Shown: positions 16,831 through 25,493, counted from the first letter of the stretch. The stretch: 64,000 nucleotides of DNA from Sediminicola arcticus (GCF_040566695.1 NZ_JBEXAE010000007.1:1-64000); one strand, 5' to 3'. A program made the numbers and translations. Notes: generated by a model not told the origin, from the letters alone.

Positions 16831-17436
16831 TCAATTCATGTTCTTGGCGCATTTAATCCATCCTGATTTTATAGGTGTCCTGTTATCTGTGAAATTTTCA
16901 TCGCAATAGCCAGGAGTAGATATTTCAATCCAATCTTCTTTCATCGATTTAATTACAAAACAGTCTGTGCGTTGATATTCTATATCTGGTGAAGTTTCCG
17001 TCGGTTTAGTTTTGATTTTTGGCGAAATTTTAAAAGTTGAGCGACTCCAAACATACCAATTAGATGTTTTTCCCAACCCTTAAATACTGTCAGGTTATTA
17101 TTTTTTAACCACTAAGTTTCCCCGTTTCATTATTTACCATGACTTCAAACCACTCAACGGTCTTTGCAATACAGCGAAAAGTAAATACATAATAATCCAA
17201 CCAAAGAACTTCAGATTTTAGCCATTGTTGTTTTAGATTTATAAGATTATAACTATTATTAGTAAAGTCGGTAATCAATTCTACAACTTTTACAGGTTTA
17301 CTTTTTAAGGTATCAGAGTGAAGTTCTAAAACTGTTTGTCGTAAAAATTTATAGAGACAAGTCCGATTCTAAGGTCTGTTTGTGATCAAGCTTGGGCTGT
17401 CAATAGAAGCAGTATGTTAATTAATAACAGCTTCAT
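16831..17436 (-). pseudogene. Exported SH3-like protein gene, multiply disrupted
   Basis: The gene starts at ATG 17434-17436 with a signal peptide (MKLLLINILLLLTAQA) that hits TGA at codon 17. The coding trace then continues in other frames: TVLELHSDTLKSKPVKVVEL..WLKSEVLWLDYYVFTFRC..EWFEVMVNNETGKL, then a shift, LKNNNLTVFKGWEK, then a shift, and finally PTETSPDIEYQRTDCFVIKS.KEDWIEI..GYCDENFTD..TPIKSGWIKC to the TAA at 16831. The last part resembles SH3-like repeats (VxSxxxDWIxI ... GWIKW). At least one nonsense codon and two frameshifts make it a clear pseudogene. Confidence 0.75.
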
Positions 17437-17444
17437 TTTTTGGC

Positions 17445-17612
17445 TTGGGCAAAACGCCGAGGCTATGATTTCGTTGTAAAGACATTTGCGTACTGCACAG
17501 GGTGGGTTAACGCACTGGCATCGTAGAATTATCCATTGATGAAATCAGAACGTTTGGTGGTTTCTATTTTTTTTTACATACTGTCACAATCAATTAAAGG
17601 CATAGTTGCCAG
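17445..17612 (-). repeat. attC-like inter-gene block, family B
   Basis: Aligns with 2205-2382 (see that entry). Left end GGGCAAAACGCCGAGG is a partial inverse of CTCCGGCTTTTC (~16788-16799) on the far side of the SH3-like pseudogene, as expected for a cassette boundary. Confidence 0.45.
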
Positions 17613-17619
17613 CGACTTC

Positions 17620-19228
17620 TTATTGTTTTAGAGGAGTGTTCATCCAATAATTATTAAAGTTCAAAGGCTTAATGATAATTTGGTCTTTAGAAATAGGCCG
17701 GTCTTTTTTCATGTAAAGTGTATCTGCGGGTTCATTTGTTTGAGTATTTACTTGTTGTACAAAAAATTCCCGGAATTGGGTATATTGTTTATAGTAGCCA
17801 TCATTTAAATAGTTTCCTCTTAAGTCTCTCATTTTTGCGAATTCAAAATTGAGTAATTCTGGACTAAAAATTTCATCGGTAGAAATTTTATCAAGTTCAT
17901 TAAATATATTACGTGCCTCACCGAAATTTAAGTCGGGGTAGAGAATCACCTTCTTATTTCTAAATTCGATTTTATTCAATACAATCTTTTTCCCTTTATA
18001 GATGATTCTATAGTTATCTTTACTAACAGCGAAACGTACATTAGGTTCATTATTGAACGTCACATTAAAACACTTATTCGTTAAATCTAATTGAATATCC
18101 GTTACCATAAAGGGAGACAACAAAAGCCGGAATTTGTTCTGAAAAGAAATATAGTTTAAGTACATTAATTCATCCACTTTTTGATATTCCGTAGTAATTT
18201 TAAATAATAAATTATTATTGTCGTCTGGCTTATTTTGTTTTTTATCCACCGTTCTGATCGATAGATCATATACAGCATATTCCATCTTATGTATGGCAAA
18301 ACTTTTCTTTGATATAAACATCCTTCCATGTGCGCGAAAACCCGGATAGTTTTTTTTAAACGTTATTGCATACAATGCATCATCTTCCATAAACGTATCT
18401 GGTTCTTTGGAAAAATAATGGTTTTTTAATAAATCTGTATCTAACCGATGTATAAATGCATAGGAATCTATCTTATAATTTCTAATAGCATCGTGAATTC
18501 TTAAAATGGTAAATTCATTTCCTCCATAATTAAAAAGAAAGGACTTATCAATAGTTTTGCTCTTACCTGTATAGTCGTAAGGTTGTTGGGCTGGTAAGTC
18601 CCGCTTAAAATCATAGTTTAACTTATAGTCGTAAATCCTAACTCTGGTAGTTACCTGATCAAGTTCAAGAAAACCTTGATCGTAAACCTCCAAAATTGCT
18701 TCGTTCAAATTTATATAGCGATTTTTATCTAACTGATAGTCGCGATAGTAACCGATGGTAGAAAATGGATTTGTTGGAAAGTTTTTGGGAATTGCTTCAA
18801 TAGCCCTCCTGACTATTTTTTTTGCAGATAACGATTTCTTTTGTTTTGCCTTTACAACGGCTTCGGACAATTCAAAAATTTCTGCTTCCATTTGTATAGT
18901 ATTTAAATCTATAGAAGACAATTCAGAAATCAGAATATAACGGCTTTGATATCCCATACTAGAGATCACCAAAATGTTGCCTAAGGTTTTAGCTATAGGG
19001 AACCTTAAATCCCCCATCAGCATTCGATATTACACCACGGGCCAAATCTTTAATCCGTATGGTGGCAAAGACGACAGGTTCTTTAGTTTCCGAATCTATG
19101 AGTTTGCCATTTATAAAATCCTTTTCTTGCGAAAAAATCGATATGGTAAATGACAAAAATAAGAGAACAGCACAATATTTTAGTAATCCAATTTGGAAAT
19201 TTAAATGAGGTTGCTTTAGTATTGACAT
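17620..19228 (-). pseudogene. Exported carboxypeptidase-like-domain protein, one-base frameshift
   Basis: The 5' part (to ~18989) has a signal peptide and a CarboxypepD_reg-like beta-sandwich (INGKLIDSETKEPVVFATIRI, SNADGGFKV). The frame breaks at GGG 18998-19000: removing one of these bases joins GGFKVP to IAKTLGNILVISSMGYQSRYI, the normal continuation of that domain. The result is a 535-aa protein whose remainder (SAKKIVRRAIEAIPKNFPTNPF, GYYRDYQ) is the DUF5686/CarboxypepD-associated type seen in Bacteroidota. As it stands only a 79-aa and an internal 467-aa frame are left. The rest of the frame is intact, so the lesion is recent (or a sequencing error in a short run). Confidence 0.82.
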
Positions 19229-19559
19229 AAAACAAGTATTAAATCCAAAAAATATTCAATTATTATGCCATCTTACAGTTTTAAAAGTGATAAATAAGAA
19301 ATAACTCACAAAGCAGGCAATTATTTTTGTTTTGGTTAACAGATATTCGAAATCTCTTTAGTGCAATAGGCCAGCTTTAACTGAAGGCTGGATAACAGTC
19401 TTTGTTACTGTTTTTTTTGATTAACATATATCTTTTGATATTTTTAGTAGGCATTTGTTTTTAAAGTAAATCCATAGCAAATGACATCTAAGGTTAAAGT
19501 CTTATCGTTATGGTTGTTTTGTACAGTTTTCAGCAACTCATTTTTCTATATACTTGAAA
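19229..19559. other. Non-coding stretch with terminator-like hairpin and short plus-strand ORF
   Basis: AACAGT (19394-19399) pairs with ACTGTT (19407-19412) followed by eight T, a plus-strand terminator shape, preceded by CCAGC/GCTGG. A 27-codon plus-strand frame at 19481-19564 encodes a signal-peptide-like MTSKVKVLSLWLFCTVFSNS and may be a gene stub. Nothing else recognised. Confidence 0.4.
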
Positions 19560-19774
19560 TGTAGGGTAATGGTTACGGCTATGGCAAGTAGGGCAGGCAA
19601 GGAAACTTTTCGTTTCCATCTACGCGTAGCAAAATCCTTATGTTTTATTTACTTTTATGGTCAGAGTAATTTTGACGCTTCGGGAATAAAGATTTAGCTA
19701 ACCATATAAACTAAGACAAAACTTGGAATTAAACATCAAACTCCGTATTGCTTTTAGATTTTGTTGGGCTTTCG
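19560..19774 (-). repeat. attC-like inter-gene block, family A
   Basis: Contains the hairpin GGAAAC (19601-19606) / GTTTCC (19612-19617) shared with 24517-24534, then TACGCGTAGCAAAA, and GACGCTTCGGGAATAAAGATTTAGC. Left arm CTATGGCAAGTAGGG pairs loosely with CCGTATTGCTTTTAG. The right end TTGTTGGGCTTTCGTTA holds GTTGGGC, an exact match to the integron core-site consensus GTTRRRY. Confidence 0.55.
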
Positions 19775-20527
19775 TTATTTTTTTTCAACAGAATTATTTT
19801 TTGATACTTCAATAATTTCATTTAGTAGAATTTTCGCTTCAATGTATTTTTTTGCTAACCCCCGAGCAGCAAATTGATTGGTTTCCAATATATTTTCAAA
19901 ATGAATTTCTTGTAATAAATTTGTGTTGTTCATCTTAAATTTAGATTTTTTAGCACTGTCTTGATTATAAAAATCTACATTTATTACAGAACCTTTATTA
20001 TTAATTACATCTATAAGACCTTTGCCAGATTCTTCCAAACTTGATTGCCATTCTATAAGGTCCTCATATAGTCTTTCCCAATTGTATAAAAGTTGTTTTA
20101 GTTTTGTGCTTTTTAAAGCAGATAGTTTACCTGAATTTTTAATGTCATTCAATACAAATGAACTTGGATTCCAAGTAGGAATTTCAATCGCTTCAAAAAT
20201 TAAACTGTCAATCTTAAATTCAGTTATCGGAATATTTTTAATTCCAGTATAGGATAATAATGTTTTGCCCGCTAAAACCTTTCTTTTGAGTCGTGTTAAA
20301 TCAACTTCAAGTTCTTGATAATTATTGGTAAATTCAAAGTGTAGGTTTTTTGTTAGTATTTGTAAATCAATATCTGCCTTTTTATTTTCATTCCATTGAT
20401 TAAGTTGAAGGGCAATCAAAATACCGATGACCACAAGTACGATTTCACCGATGGCATACATCAGATATTTACCGAACTTATTTTCAGTAAGCATTTTTTG
20501 GCGAATCTTTCTAAAGAATTTTATCAT
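19775..20527 (-). CDS. DUF6090 family membrane-anchored protein (intact copy)
   Basis: 250 aa. N-terminus MIKFFRKIRQKMLTENKFGK, one membrane helix (EIVLVVIGILIALQL), then NQWNENK and a ~210-residue, mostly helical soluble domain with coiled-coil tendency (ENKKADIDLQILTKNLHFEFTNNYQELEVDLTRLKRKVL). This is the standard DUF6090 layout, abundant in Flavobacteriia; function unknown, topology suggests an inner-membrane anchored periplasmic domain. This is the only undamaged one of three copies in the array. It is bracketed by GTTGGGCTTTC on the left and GAAGGCTAGC (~20564-20573) on the right, a loose inverse pair. Confidence 0.85.
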   Translation of the reverse strand: MIKFFRKIRQKMLTENKFGKYLMYAIGEIVLVVIGILIALQLNQWNENKKADIDLQILTKNLHFEFTNNYQELEVDLTRLKRKVLAGKTLLSYTGIKNIPITEFKIDSLIFEAIEIPTWNPSSFVLNDIKNSGKLSALKSTKLKQLLYNWERLYEDLIEWQSSLEESGKGLIDVINNKGSVINVDFYNQDSAKKSKFKMNNTNLLQEIHFENILETNQFAARGLAKKYIEAKILLNEIIEVSKNNSVEKK

Positions 20528-20554
20528 TTGTTTATTGGTTTGTCCTTGTAGCTG

Positions 20555-20700
20555 TTGGGATGAAGGCTAGCGTTTGGCATATTAACAGTAGCTCTTGCAC
20601 GATAGTTGATTTTATTTGTTCAGTTTAATAATTACTTGTTTTTTCATTTTATTGACAAATTGAGTTATTGCTTATAAAGGTTGTGAGTAGCTTTTTTTTG
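20555..20700 (-). repeat. Inter-gene block, weak
   Basis: Non-coding 146 bp with GAAGGCTAGCGTTTGG at the left and GGTTGTGAGTAGC at the right. It shares no long similarity with the other blocks. A boundary role is inferred from position. Confidence 0.3.
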
Positions 20701-20702
20701 AT

Positions 20703-21560
20703 TTATAGTTTATCATGAAATTCAAAGAATGCTTTCAGTACTTCATCAGGTGTTTCCACGTGGGGATAGTGCCCTGAATCTTCTAATAATACGATATCTG
20801 CGTTGGGAACAACAACTGCAAACCTGTCGGCTGCATGTTTACCTGAAATAGGGTCGTCAATACCATTTATCAGTCTTATGGGTACAACTGCATTTACTAA
20901 AGGTTCCACCCACCGTTCTCTGTAAATTCTTCTTTCTGTTATATATCTAATTAAATTGGGTATCATAGATAGCCCGCCATTCTCCGTGGTTAGTTTCCAT
21001 GTTTCACGAATGAACTCGTCTGTTGGAGGATGTGCTTTGCTGAAAATTTTGGTGAGGTTCTTTTTCAATCCCTTTTCAGTCATTAGTTTGGCTACGAGAG
21101 GACCAAAAGAGGAATGTAATAATTTTTGAACCAAAAGTGCGTGATGGGTTTCTGGAAAAATTCCTCCATTCATAAAAACGCAAGACAACCAATTGACCTT
21201 TGAGGTTTTATTAAATTGCCGCGCTAATAGTTCTTGAGCAATCGTGTCGCCTAAATCATGAGCCAAAATATGGGCCTCTTTGATTCCTTCTTGAATCGCC
21301 AATGCTTCAATGATATCAGCTTGTAAACTGATTGGGAGAGGCTGATTTGGTTTAGAGGATTTACCTAGTCCAATTAGGTCATGCGCGATTACATCAAATC
21401 GCTGTATTAGCGAAGGCCATATTGGTTCAAAGTCCCATGATGAAGAGGGAAACCCATGTATACAAAACAGCGATTCTCCTTTACCCGAACGTTTGAAAAA
21501 CACCCTAAGATTGTTAATTGATTCTATTGTTCCATCCAAATACCATGTTTTTGAATTCAT
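20703..21560 (-). CDS. Alpha/beta hydrolase, epoxide hydrolase/haloalkane dehalogenase-like
   Basis: 285 aa, cytoplasmic. The oxyanion-region motif is LFCIHGFPSSSWDFEP (HGFP, about 36-51). The nucleophile elbow reads AHDLGDTIAQ (near 101), placing Asp rather than Ser at the nucleophile position, as in epoxide hydrolases and haloalkane dehalogenases. The acid loop is NGIDDPISG and the catalytic His lies in EDSGHYPHVETPDEV. A cap domain fills about 130-215. Substrate unknown. Start ATG 21558-21560. Single gene of the minus-strand array, with weak boundary similarity on either side (AGTAGC left, GCTGCTAC right). Confidence 0.83.
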   Translation of the reverse strand: MNSKTWYLDGTIESINNLRVFFKRSGKGESLFCIHGFPSSSWDFEPIWPSLIQRFDVIAHDLIGLGKSSKPNQPLPISLQADIIEALAIQEGIKEAHILAHDLGDTIAQELLARQFNKTSKVNWLSCVFMNGGIFPETHHALLVQKLLHSSFGPLVAKLMTEKGLKKNLTKIFSKAHPPTDEFIRETWKLTTENGGLSMIPNLIRYITERRIYRERWVEPLVNAVVPIRLINGIDDPISGKHAADRFAVVVPNADIVLLEDSGHYPHVETPDEVLKAFFEFHDKL

Positions 21561-21574
21561 TCTGTTTTAATTGC

Positions 21575-21713
21575 TGCTACAGGTTTGTATATGGTTTGTT
21601 ACGTATTTTAAGCACCTAAATTAACAAATATAAACTGAATAGAATCCCGATAGCTATCGGGATTTGGAAGTAGGCGAGAACAAGCAATAGGTATTACAAT
21701 TTTTGTACATTCG
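21575..21713 (-). repeat. attC-like inter-gene block, family E
   Basis: Aligns with 14325-14505. It holds a perfect palindrome with the core TCCCGATAGCTATCGGGA (21645-21662; flanks extend it to 21643-21664). Right end TTTTTGTACATTCGTTA is the DUF6090-type boundary. Confidence 0.5.
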
Positions 21714-22505
21714 TTATTTTTCTTTAATTTCTTGTTCTACTATTTTGAGTATATTTATTATTCTATCTCGCAAAGTTCTAGATTGAATATTTGTTACTTG
21801 ATTAAATGTTATTACTTGACTAATTATTCCCTCCAATTCAACATCTGCAAGGACTTCTCGTAGGTTTAAATCTTTTTTTGTTGGTTTTATGGTGAATTTA
21901 TTATTGTATTTCTTGTCCAGTGCTTCCGTTGGTGTGTATCCATTTTGCCATAAAGCATTGTTTAAATTTCTAGAAACTCCAAGTCTATTAAAACAAGGAA
22001 TAATAAGTTCAGTTCTGAATTTTTTATACTCTAATTCCAACTCTTGTACTTGGTATACTTCAGAAGACCAATTCGATAAAATTCTAACTAATTCCTCGTT
22101 TTGTATTAGACGTAGATTTTCTGAACCAACGATGTCATTCTTTGTCGGGTCAAATGTCGGGTCTCTAACAATTTGCCAAAGTGAATTATAAAGTACCTCT
22201 TCATTAATATTTTCTGGATTATCAATTTGATTGAGTAAACTATTACAGGCTTCAAGCCCCTCATTCCGCATCAGAACTTTCTCATCTAATTGAGCTAAAT
22301 AACTTTTATACTCGCTGTGAAGTTGTTTTAATATCATCTGCTCCTTTCCTAAACCTTTCTGCTTTTAATTCCAGTTATTTATTGAAAGAGCAATTAAAAT
22401 TCCAATGACTACAAGTATAATTTCTCCAATCGCATATTTTAAATACTTTCCCGTGTTTCCTTTTGAAACTAGGTTTTGTCGAATTTTTCTAAAGAATTTT
22501 ATCAT
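21714..22505 (-). pseudogene. DUF6090 family protein with early nonsense codon
   Basis: From ATG 22503-22505 the frame reads MIKFFRKIRQNLVSKGNTGK, a membrane helix (EIILVVIGILIALSI), NNWN, then TAA, then KQKGLGKEQMILKQLHSEYK and on without interruption to 21714. One base change (for example GAA to TAA, giving the family's NNWNE) explains the stop; the restored protein is 263 aa. The downstream 207-codon frame is well preserved (LKQLHSEYKSYLAQLDEKV ... LRDRIINILKIVEQEIKEK), so decay is recent or the soluble domain is still translated from M57. Confidence 0.85.
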
Positions 22506-22718
22506 TGATTATTGGTTGGTTCCGATAGCTATTGGGATGAAGTTCAACGTCCATTATAAGCGAAGTGGCGGGATTTACGCACCGTCTTTTCGGTTTATAA
22601 CCGATTTTAAATATATGAAATTACTTGTTGGATTACACATACTCGAAATTAGGTATTGGATTCTTTATCTATTACCATATAAAAGTTATAATTTAATAAC
22701 TAATTTATTTTATCTTTT
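22506..22718 (-). repeat. Non-coding block after DUF6090 leader
   Basis: Begins with the degenerate palindrome TCCGATAGCTATTGGGAT (22521-22538) and GTTCAAC (~22543-22549), which matches the integron R''-type consensus RYYYAAC exactly. The remainder is AT-rich and unassigned. Confidence 0.35.
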
Positions 22719-22847
22719 CTATAAACAATTAGGATATTCTGTTGGACAAGTTACTGGATCCGTAGGCATCCTATTATCTCCAAGAGCTAGATGCTCCTGA
22801 ACAGCATTTTTACTTATGCTTATGATTAAAATCACTAGAACCACCAC
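22719..22847 (-). CDS. Possible small exported Cys-containing peptide
   Basis: A 42-codon frame with no ATG; GTG codons at 22845-22847 could start it, directly after an in-frame TAA. It reads a hydrophobic VVVLVILIISIS, then SKNAVQEHLALGDNRMPTDP and VTCPTEYPNCL. The layout of hydrophobic leader plus short Cys-containing tail resembles small exported peptides of Bacteroidota (the NVEALA-like sort), but I cannot place it in a family. It may be intact with a GTG start or a remnant with a lost start. Confidence 0.35.
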   Translation of the reverse strand: MVVLVILIISISKNAVQEHLALGDNRMPTDPVTCPTEYPNCL

Positions 22848-22977
22848 TTATATAATGTTTTATTTTAACCTAAAAATATTTGATAGAACTTTGGTTGCCT
22901 GTACTTTAACGTAATTGGCAGCTTCCTTGTGGAGCATCATTATAAATTATTAATTACCCCAGTTTTACCTGCAAAAT

Positions 22978-23646
22978 TTAGATTGATTTGAATGTCCAAA
23001 AATCGTTTTTTGGCAAAGGTGCTTCGAAGGTTTTGAATTCTTTAGAACCAGAGACTTGATAGGTTAATTTCCAGGCATGAAGGCAAACAGATAGAGGGAA
23101 GTATTCTTTATCTGAACCATATTTTTCATCTCCGATAATAGGGAGCCCTATATTTGCCAATTGGGCTCTTATTTGATGGAATCGACCAGTTTTTGGTTCT
23201 ATTTCTAAAAGATAACCAAAATCGTTTTTAGCTATAACTTGATAAGAAAGAATGCATTCTAGGGAGTCTTTTGATCTTGACTGGACTATATCTGCTCTTT
23301 TTTCTAAGTTGTTTTTTACGAGAAAATTAATTAAGTTTTCTTTGTTCTTGGGAGGCTTGTTTTTAACAATTGCCAAATATGTTTTTTGAATTTTCCGGCT
23401 ACTAAATAGATCATTAAATTCGACAAGAATGCTTTTTTTCTTTGCAAAAATCAATACTCCACTTGTCACGCGATCTAATCTATGTATTATTCCAATATAA
23501 GGCTTTCGTTTTTTTTTTAAAAGGTGATTAAGAACTTGATCCTCTACAGTGCAATTCTCGTAAGGACTTTTTTCACTTATAAGCCCAGCCATTTTGTTAA
23601 CGACTATATAATCGTTGTTTTCATGTACTACTTCAAGGTTTCGCAT
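22978..23646 (-). CDS. RluA-family pseudouridine synthase
   Basis: 222 aa. Catalytic motif GIIHRLDRVTSGVLIFAKK with the nucleophilic Asp near residue 58, upstream motif YIVVNKMAGLI, and the C-terminal GRFHQIRAQLANIGLPIIGDEKYG shared by RluA/TruC/RluC proteins. There is no N-terminal S4 domain, so it is of the short RluA/TruC form. It isomerises a uridine in rRNA or tRNA; target not determinable. Core-type enzyme found as a single minus-strand gene in a cassette-like context, so probably an additional copy. Boundary words GTTTTACC (left) and GGAAAAC (right) are loosely inverse. Confidence 0.85.
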   Translation of the reverse strand: MRNLEVVHENNDYIVVNKMAGLISEKSPYENCTVEDQVLNHLLKKKRKPYIGIIHRLDRVTSGVLIFAKKKSILVEFNDLFSSRKIQKTYLAIVKNKPPKNKENLINFLVKNNLEKRADIVQSRSKDSLECILSYQVIAKNDFGYLLEIEPKTGRFHQIRAQLANIGLPIIGDEKYGSDKEYFPLSVCLHAWKLTYQVSGSKEFKTFEAPLPKNDFWTFKSI

Positions 23647-23829
23647 TAGCAGTTTTCTTTTTTAAATTTCAAAATAATATTAATACGTTCAAGAAGTTCG
23701 GTTGCTATCTGGTTATCCAAGTTTTAATCACTTAAATTAATTCTTGGTTAGGAAAACTAGCATTAATTATTCCACTCTCTTTTTACGAAATGATATATTG
23801 TATAAATTCTCTACCACTATTCTTCCATC
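23647..23829. other. Non-coding stretch with a possible mini-cassette remnant
   Basis: On the minus strand about 22 codons ending in TAA at 23767-23769 read LTDGRIVVENLYNISFRKKR VE, enclosed by ATTAGCAC and ATGCTAGT, which are roughly inverse. It may be the tail of a lost gene. No other feature seen. Confidence 0.3.
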
Positions 23830-23982
23830 AGTAAGTAATTAGTGCTAATGGTAAGGCTATGATTCCGTTGTTGAGATTTGATATTAATCAAATCGAGCTG
23901 GGATCATGCCGGTCTAATGTACGTAAAGTTTTGAGTTGTAGTAAATAAGCTAAACAATGAATTATAGCCATTGCTAGAGCCA
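23830..23982 (-). repeat. attC-like inter-gene block, family C
   Basis: Close relative of 16645-16805. Internal hairpin GATTTGAT-N4-ATCAAATC. Right end GCTAGAGCCA (23973-23982) is the inverse, with one mismatch, of TGGCTCTAAC (24479-24488) on the other side of the gene at 23989-24462. Confidence 0.6.
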
Positions 23983-23988
23983 GTTTTT

Positions 23989-24462
23989 TTAATTTCCATT
24001 CAGTTGTCTTTCATATTCTTCTGCATCATAAGTTCCGATTGATTTTTGAACGAGCCCTTGGTCATTCATTGTCCATTCCTCAAATCCACTGAAATCAACT
24101 TTATTACCAGTTCCGTTTGGTCCAGAATTAGTTCCTTTAAAAGTCCAATAATATCTGTAAATACCATTTTCCTTCGTCAAACTGTCCATTGTCAATTCTA
24201 AATCGGGAAATGCTTCCATATAAGATTGAGCAGTTTCAGCCAGTTGTTTTCTTCCAACTGCTGGTGTTCCCTTATTTACAGTTAGTGTTCCATCTTCTGC
24301 GTAAAAGGTAGCCATTTTCTCTGGCACTTTACTGTTCCAAGCATCCGTATATTTTTGTCCGAATTCGACTATTTTATCATATTCCGACTTGTCAGATTTA
24401 CATCCTGTCATTGCGATTGTGATTAGAAGAAATATTGTTATTGTCACAAGTTTAGTTTTCAT
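23989..24462 (-). CDS. NTF2-like (SnoaL/DUF4440-type) lipoprotein
   Basis: 157 aa. Lipobox IAMTGCKSD (Cys 21) predicts a lipoprotein. The ~130-residue domain has the SnoaL/NTF2 order: helix KIVEFGQKYTDAWNSKVPEKMATFYAEDGTL, then strand-rich region with AVGRKQLAETAQSYMEAFPD, YYWTFKGTNSGPNGTGN and GFEEWTMNDQGLVQKSIG. SnoaL-like folds include cyclases, ketosteroid isomerases and plain ligand-binding pockets; activity not predicted. This gene is neatly framed as a cassette: TGGCTCTAAC on its upstream side and GCTAGAGCCA on its downstream side. Confidence 0.8.
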   Translation of the reverse strand: MKTKLVTITIFLLITIAMTGCKSDKSEYDKIVEFGQKYTDAWNSKVPEKMATFYAEDGTLTVNKGTPAVGRKQLAETAQSYMEAFPDLELTMDSLTKENGIYRYYWTFKGTNSGPNGTGNKVDFSGFEEWTMNDQGLVQKSIGTYDAEEYERQLNGN

Positions 24463-24478
24463 AAGATTTTGTTCAAAT

Positions 24479-24678
24479 TGGCTCTAACACAGTACCTATG
24501 AGTAGTGCGGAGGGAAGGAAACCTTTTTGTTTCCGTCTTCGCACGTAGCAAAAGCTTTTTGTTTTGATTTATATTTTTTCGCCAGAGCAAAATCGAAAAG
24601 ATTTTGCGGACATAGTAAATATACCCTTACTTTAAATTAAACAACAAACCCAGCATTACTTATAGGTATTGTTGGCAC
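24479..24678 (-). repeat. Best-preserved attC-like site (200 bp, family A)
   Basis: Read on the minus strand: outer GTGCCAAC (24671-24678), spacer AATA, arm CCTATAAGTAATGCTG (24651-24666), ~140 nt centre, arm CCGCACTACTCATAGG (24495-24510), spacer, outer GTTAGAGCC (24479-24487). The two inner arms pair at 13 of 16 positions. The outer pair is the R''/R' layout of integron attC sites. The stop codon of the CPBP gene lies inside the site, as is frequent for real cassettes. The centre has the hairpin GGAAAC/GTTTCC (24517-24534). Confidence 0.6.
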
Positions 24679-25483
24679 TTGTTTTTAATTTATTCTTTAC
24701 TATTAAAAATCCAGTAAATATTAACATTCCTATACTGGATAATAAATGTACTTTTTTGAAATCCATATTTAATTCAGGATAAAATAGTAATGCGATTCCT
24801 GCATTAATTGACAAGTGAAATAAAATTGCAATAAGAACACTTCCCTTTGAATTAATTACCAACCAAGTAATTATTATGGATAGGCAGATTAGCATAGTGA
24901 AATATGTAATGACAGGAATTAAAGATATTGGTTCTCCACTAACCAAGGTTCCGAATGGTGCCCACCATAGTGGAATATGCCAAATAAACCATATAAATCC
25001 AATAATGATTGCACTTTTCAAGTTTGAATATCTTTTTTGAAATTCGGGCAATAAAAAACCTCTCCATCCAAGTTCTTCTCCCAAAGGTCCTGCATATAAT
25101 CCCGCAAATAATATTGTTGGTATCGATAGATATGCCAGTTCATCAAAACCTCCAATTTCACCAATATACTGGCTGTAAAGTGCAATGCCAATAATGACAA
25201 ATATTAGAGGTAAAAGAATTATATATATATAATATTTTAAAGGGACTTTCCATATAAAGAGCTTCTTGATTAATTCAAATACCCCTATAAGTCCATCAAA
25301 GAATAGAGTTGTAATTATCCCCGAAATTGTTGGTCCATATACACCTGCAAAAAAGAAAATTAAAAATTTACCGATTGACTCTTGATTAATTCCGTCTGAT
25401 AGGTAGTTTAATCCAATAATCCAAAGTATCCAAGACCACAAAAAGGTTAGTATTAAGAATACAAATAATTTTTTCCTATTCAT
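24656..25483 (-). CDS. CPBP-family intramembrane metalloprotease
   Basis: 275 aa with about eight membrane helices. Signature motifs of the CPBP (Abi/CAAX protease-like, Rce1-related) fold: GPLGEELGWRGFLLP (EExxxR, about 134-148) and FIWFIWHIPLWWAP (FxxxH, about 165-180), plus a third His (ILFHLSINAG). The glutamates and histidines that form the active site are all present. Members process prenylated or other membrane substrates and some give bacteriocin self-immunity. First gene after the recombinase; bracketed by a perfect 12-bp inverted repeat (TTGTTGGCACTT 24669-24680 and AAGTGCCAACAA 25494-25505). Confidence 0.88.
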   Translation of the reverse strand: MNRKKLFVFLILTFLWSWILWIIGLNYLSDGINQESIGKFLIFFFAGVYGPTISGIITTLFFDGLIGVFELIKKLFIWKVPLKYYIYIILLPLIFVIIGIALYSQYIGEIGGFDELAYLSIPTILFAGLYAGPLGEELGWRGFLLPEFQKRYSNLKSAIIIGFIWFIWHIPLWWAPFGTLVSGEPISLIPVITYFTMLICLSIIITWLVINSKGSVLIAILFHLSINAGIALLFYPELNMDFKKVHLLSSIGMLIFTGFLIVKNKLKTSANNTYK

Positions 25484-25493
25484 TTTTTTTAAA

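Noticed and set aside
22405..22800. 131-codon plus-strand frame
   Set aside because: It lies opposite the start of the DUF6090 pseudogene and its leader; composition follows the antisense of that gene.
2205..24678. Inter-gene blocks as MITEs or REP elements
   Set aside because: They differ in family and length, lack shared terminal repeats and target-site duplications, and their outer words match the adjacent gene's other flank instead. Not fully excluded.
24656..25483. CPBP gene as part of an abortive-infection defence system
   Set aside because: Family members have many roles and no defence partner is adjacent.
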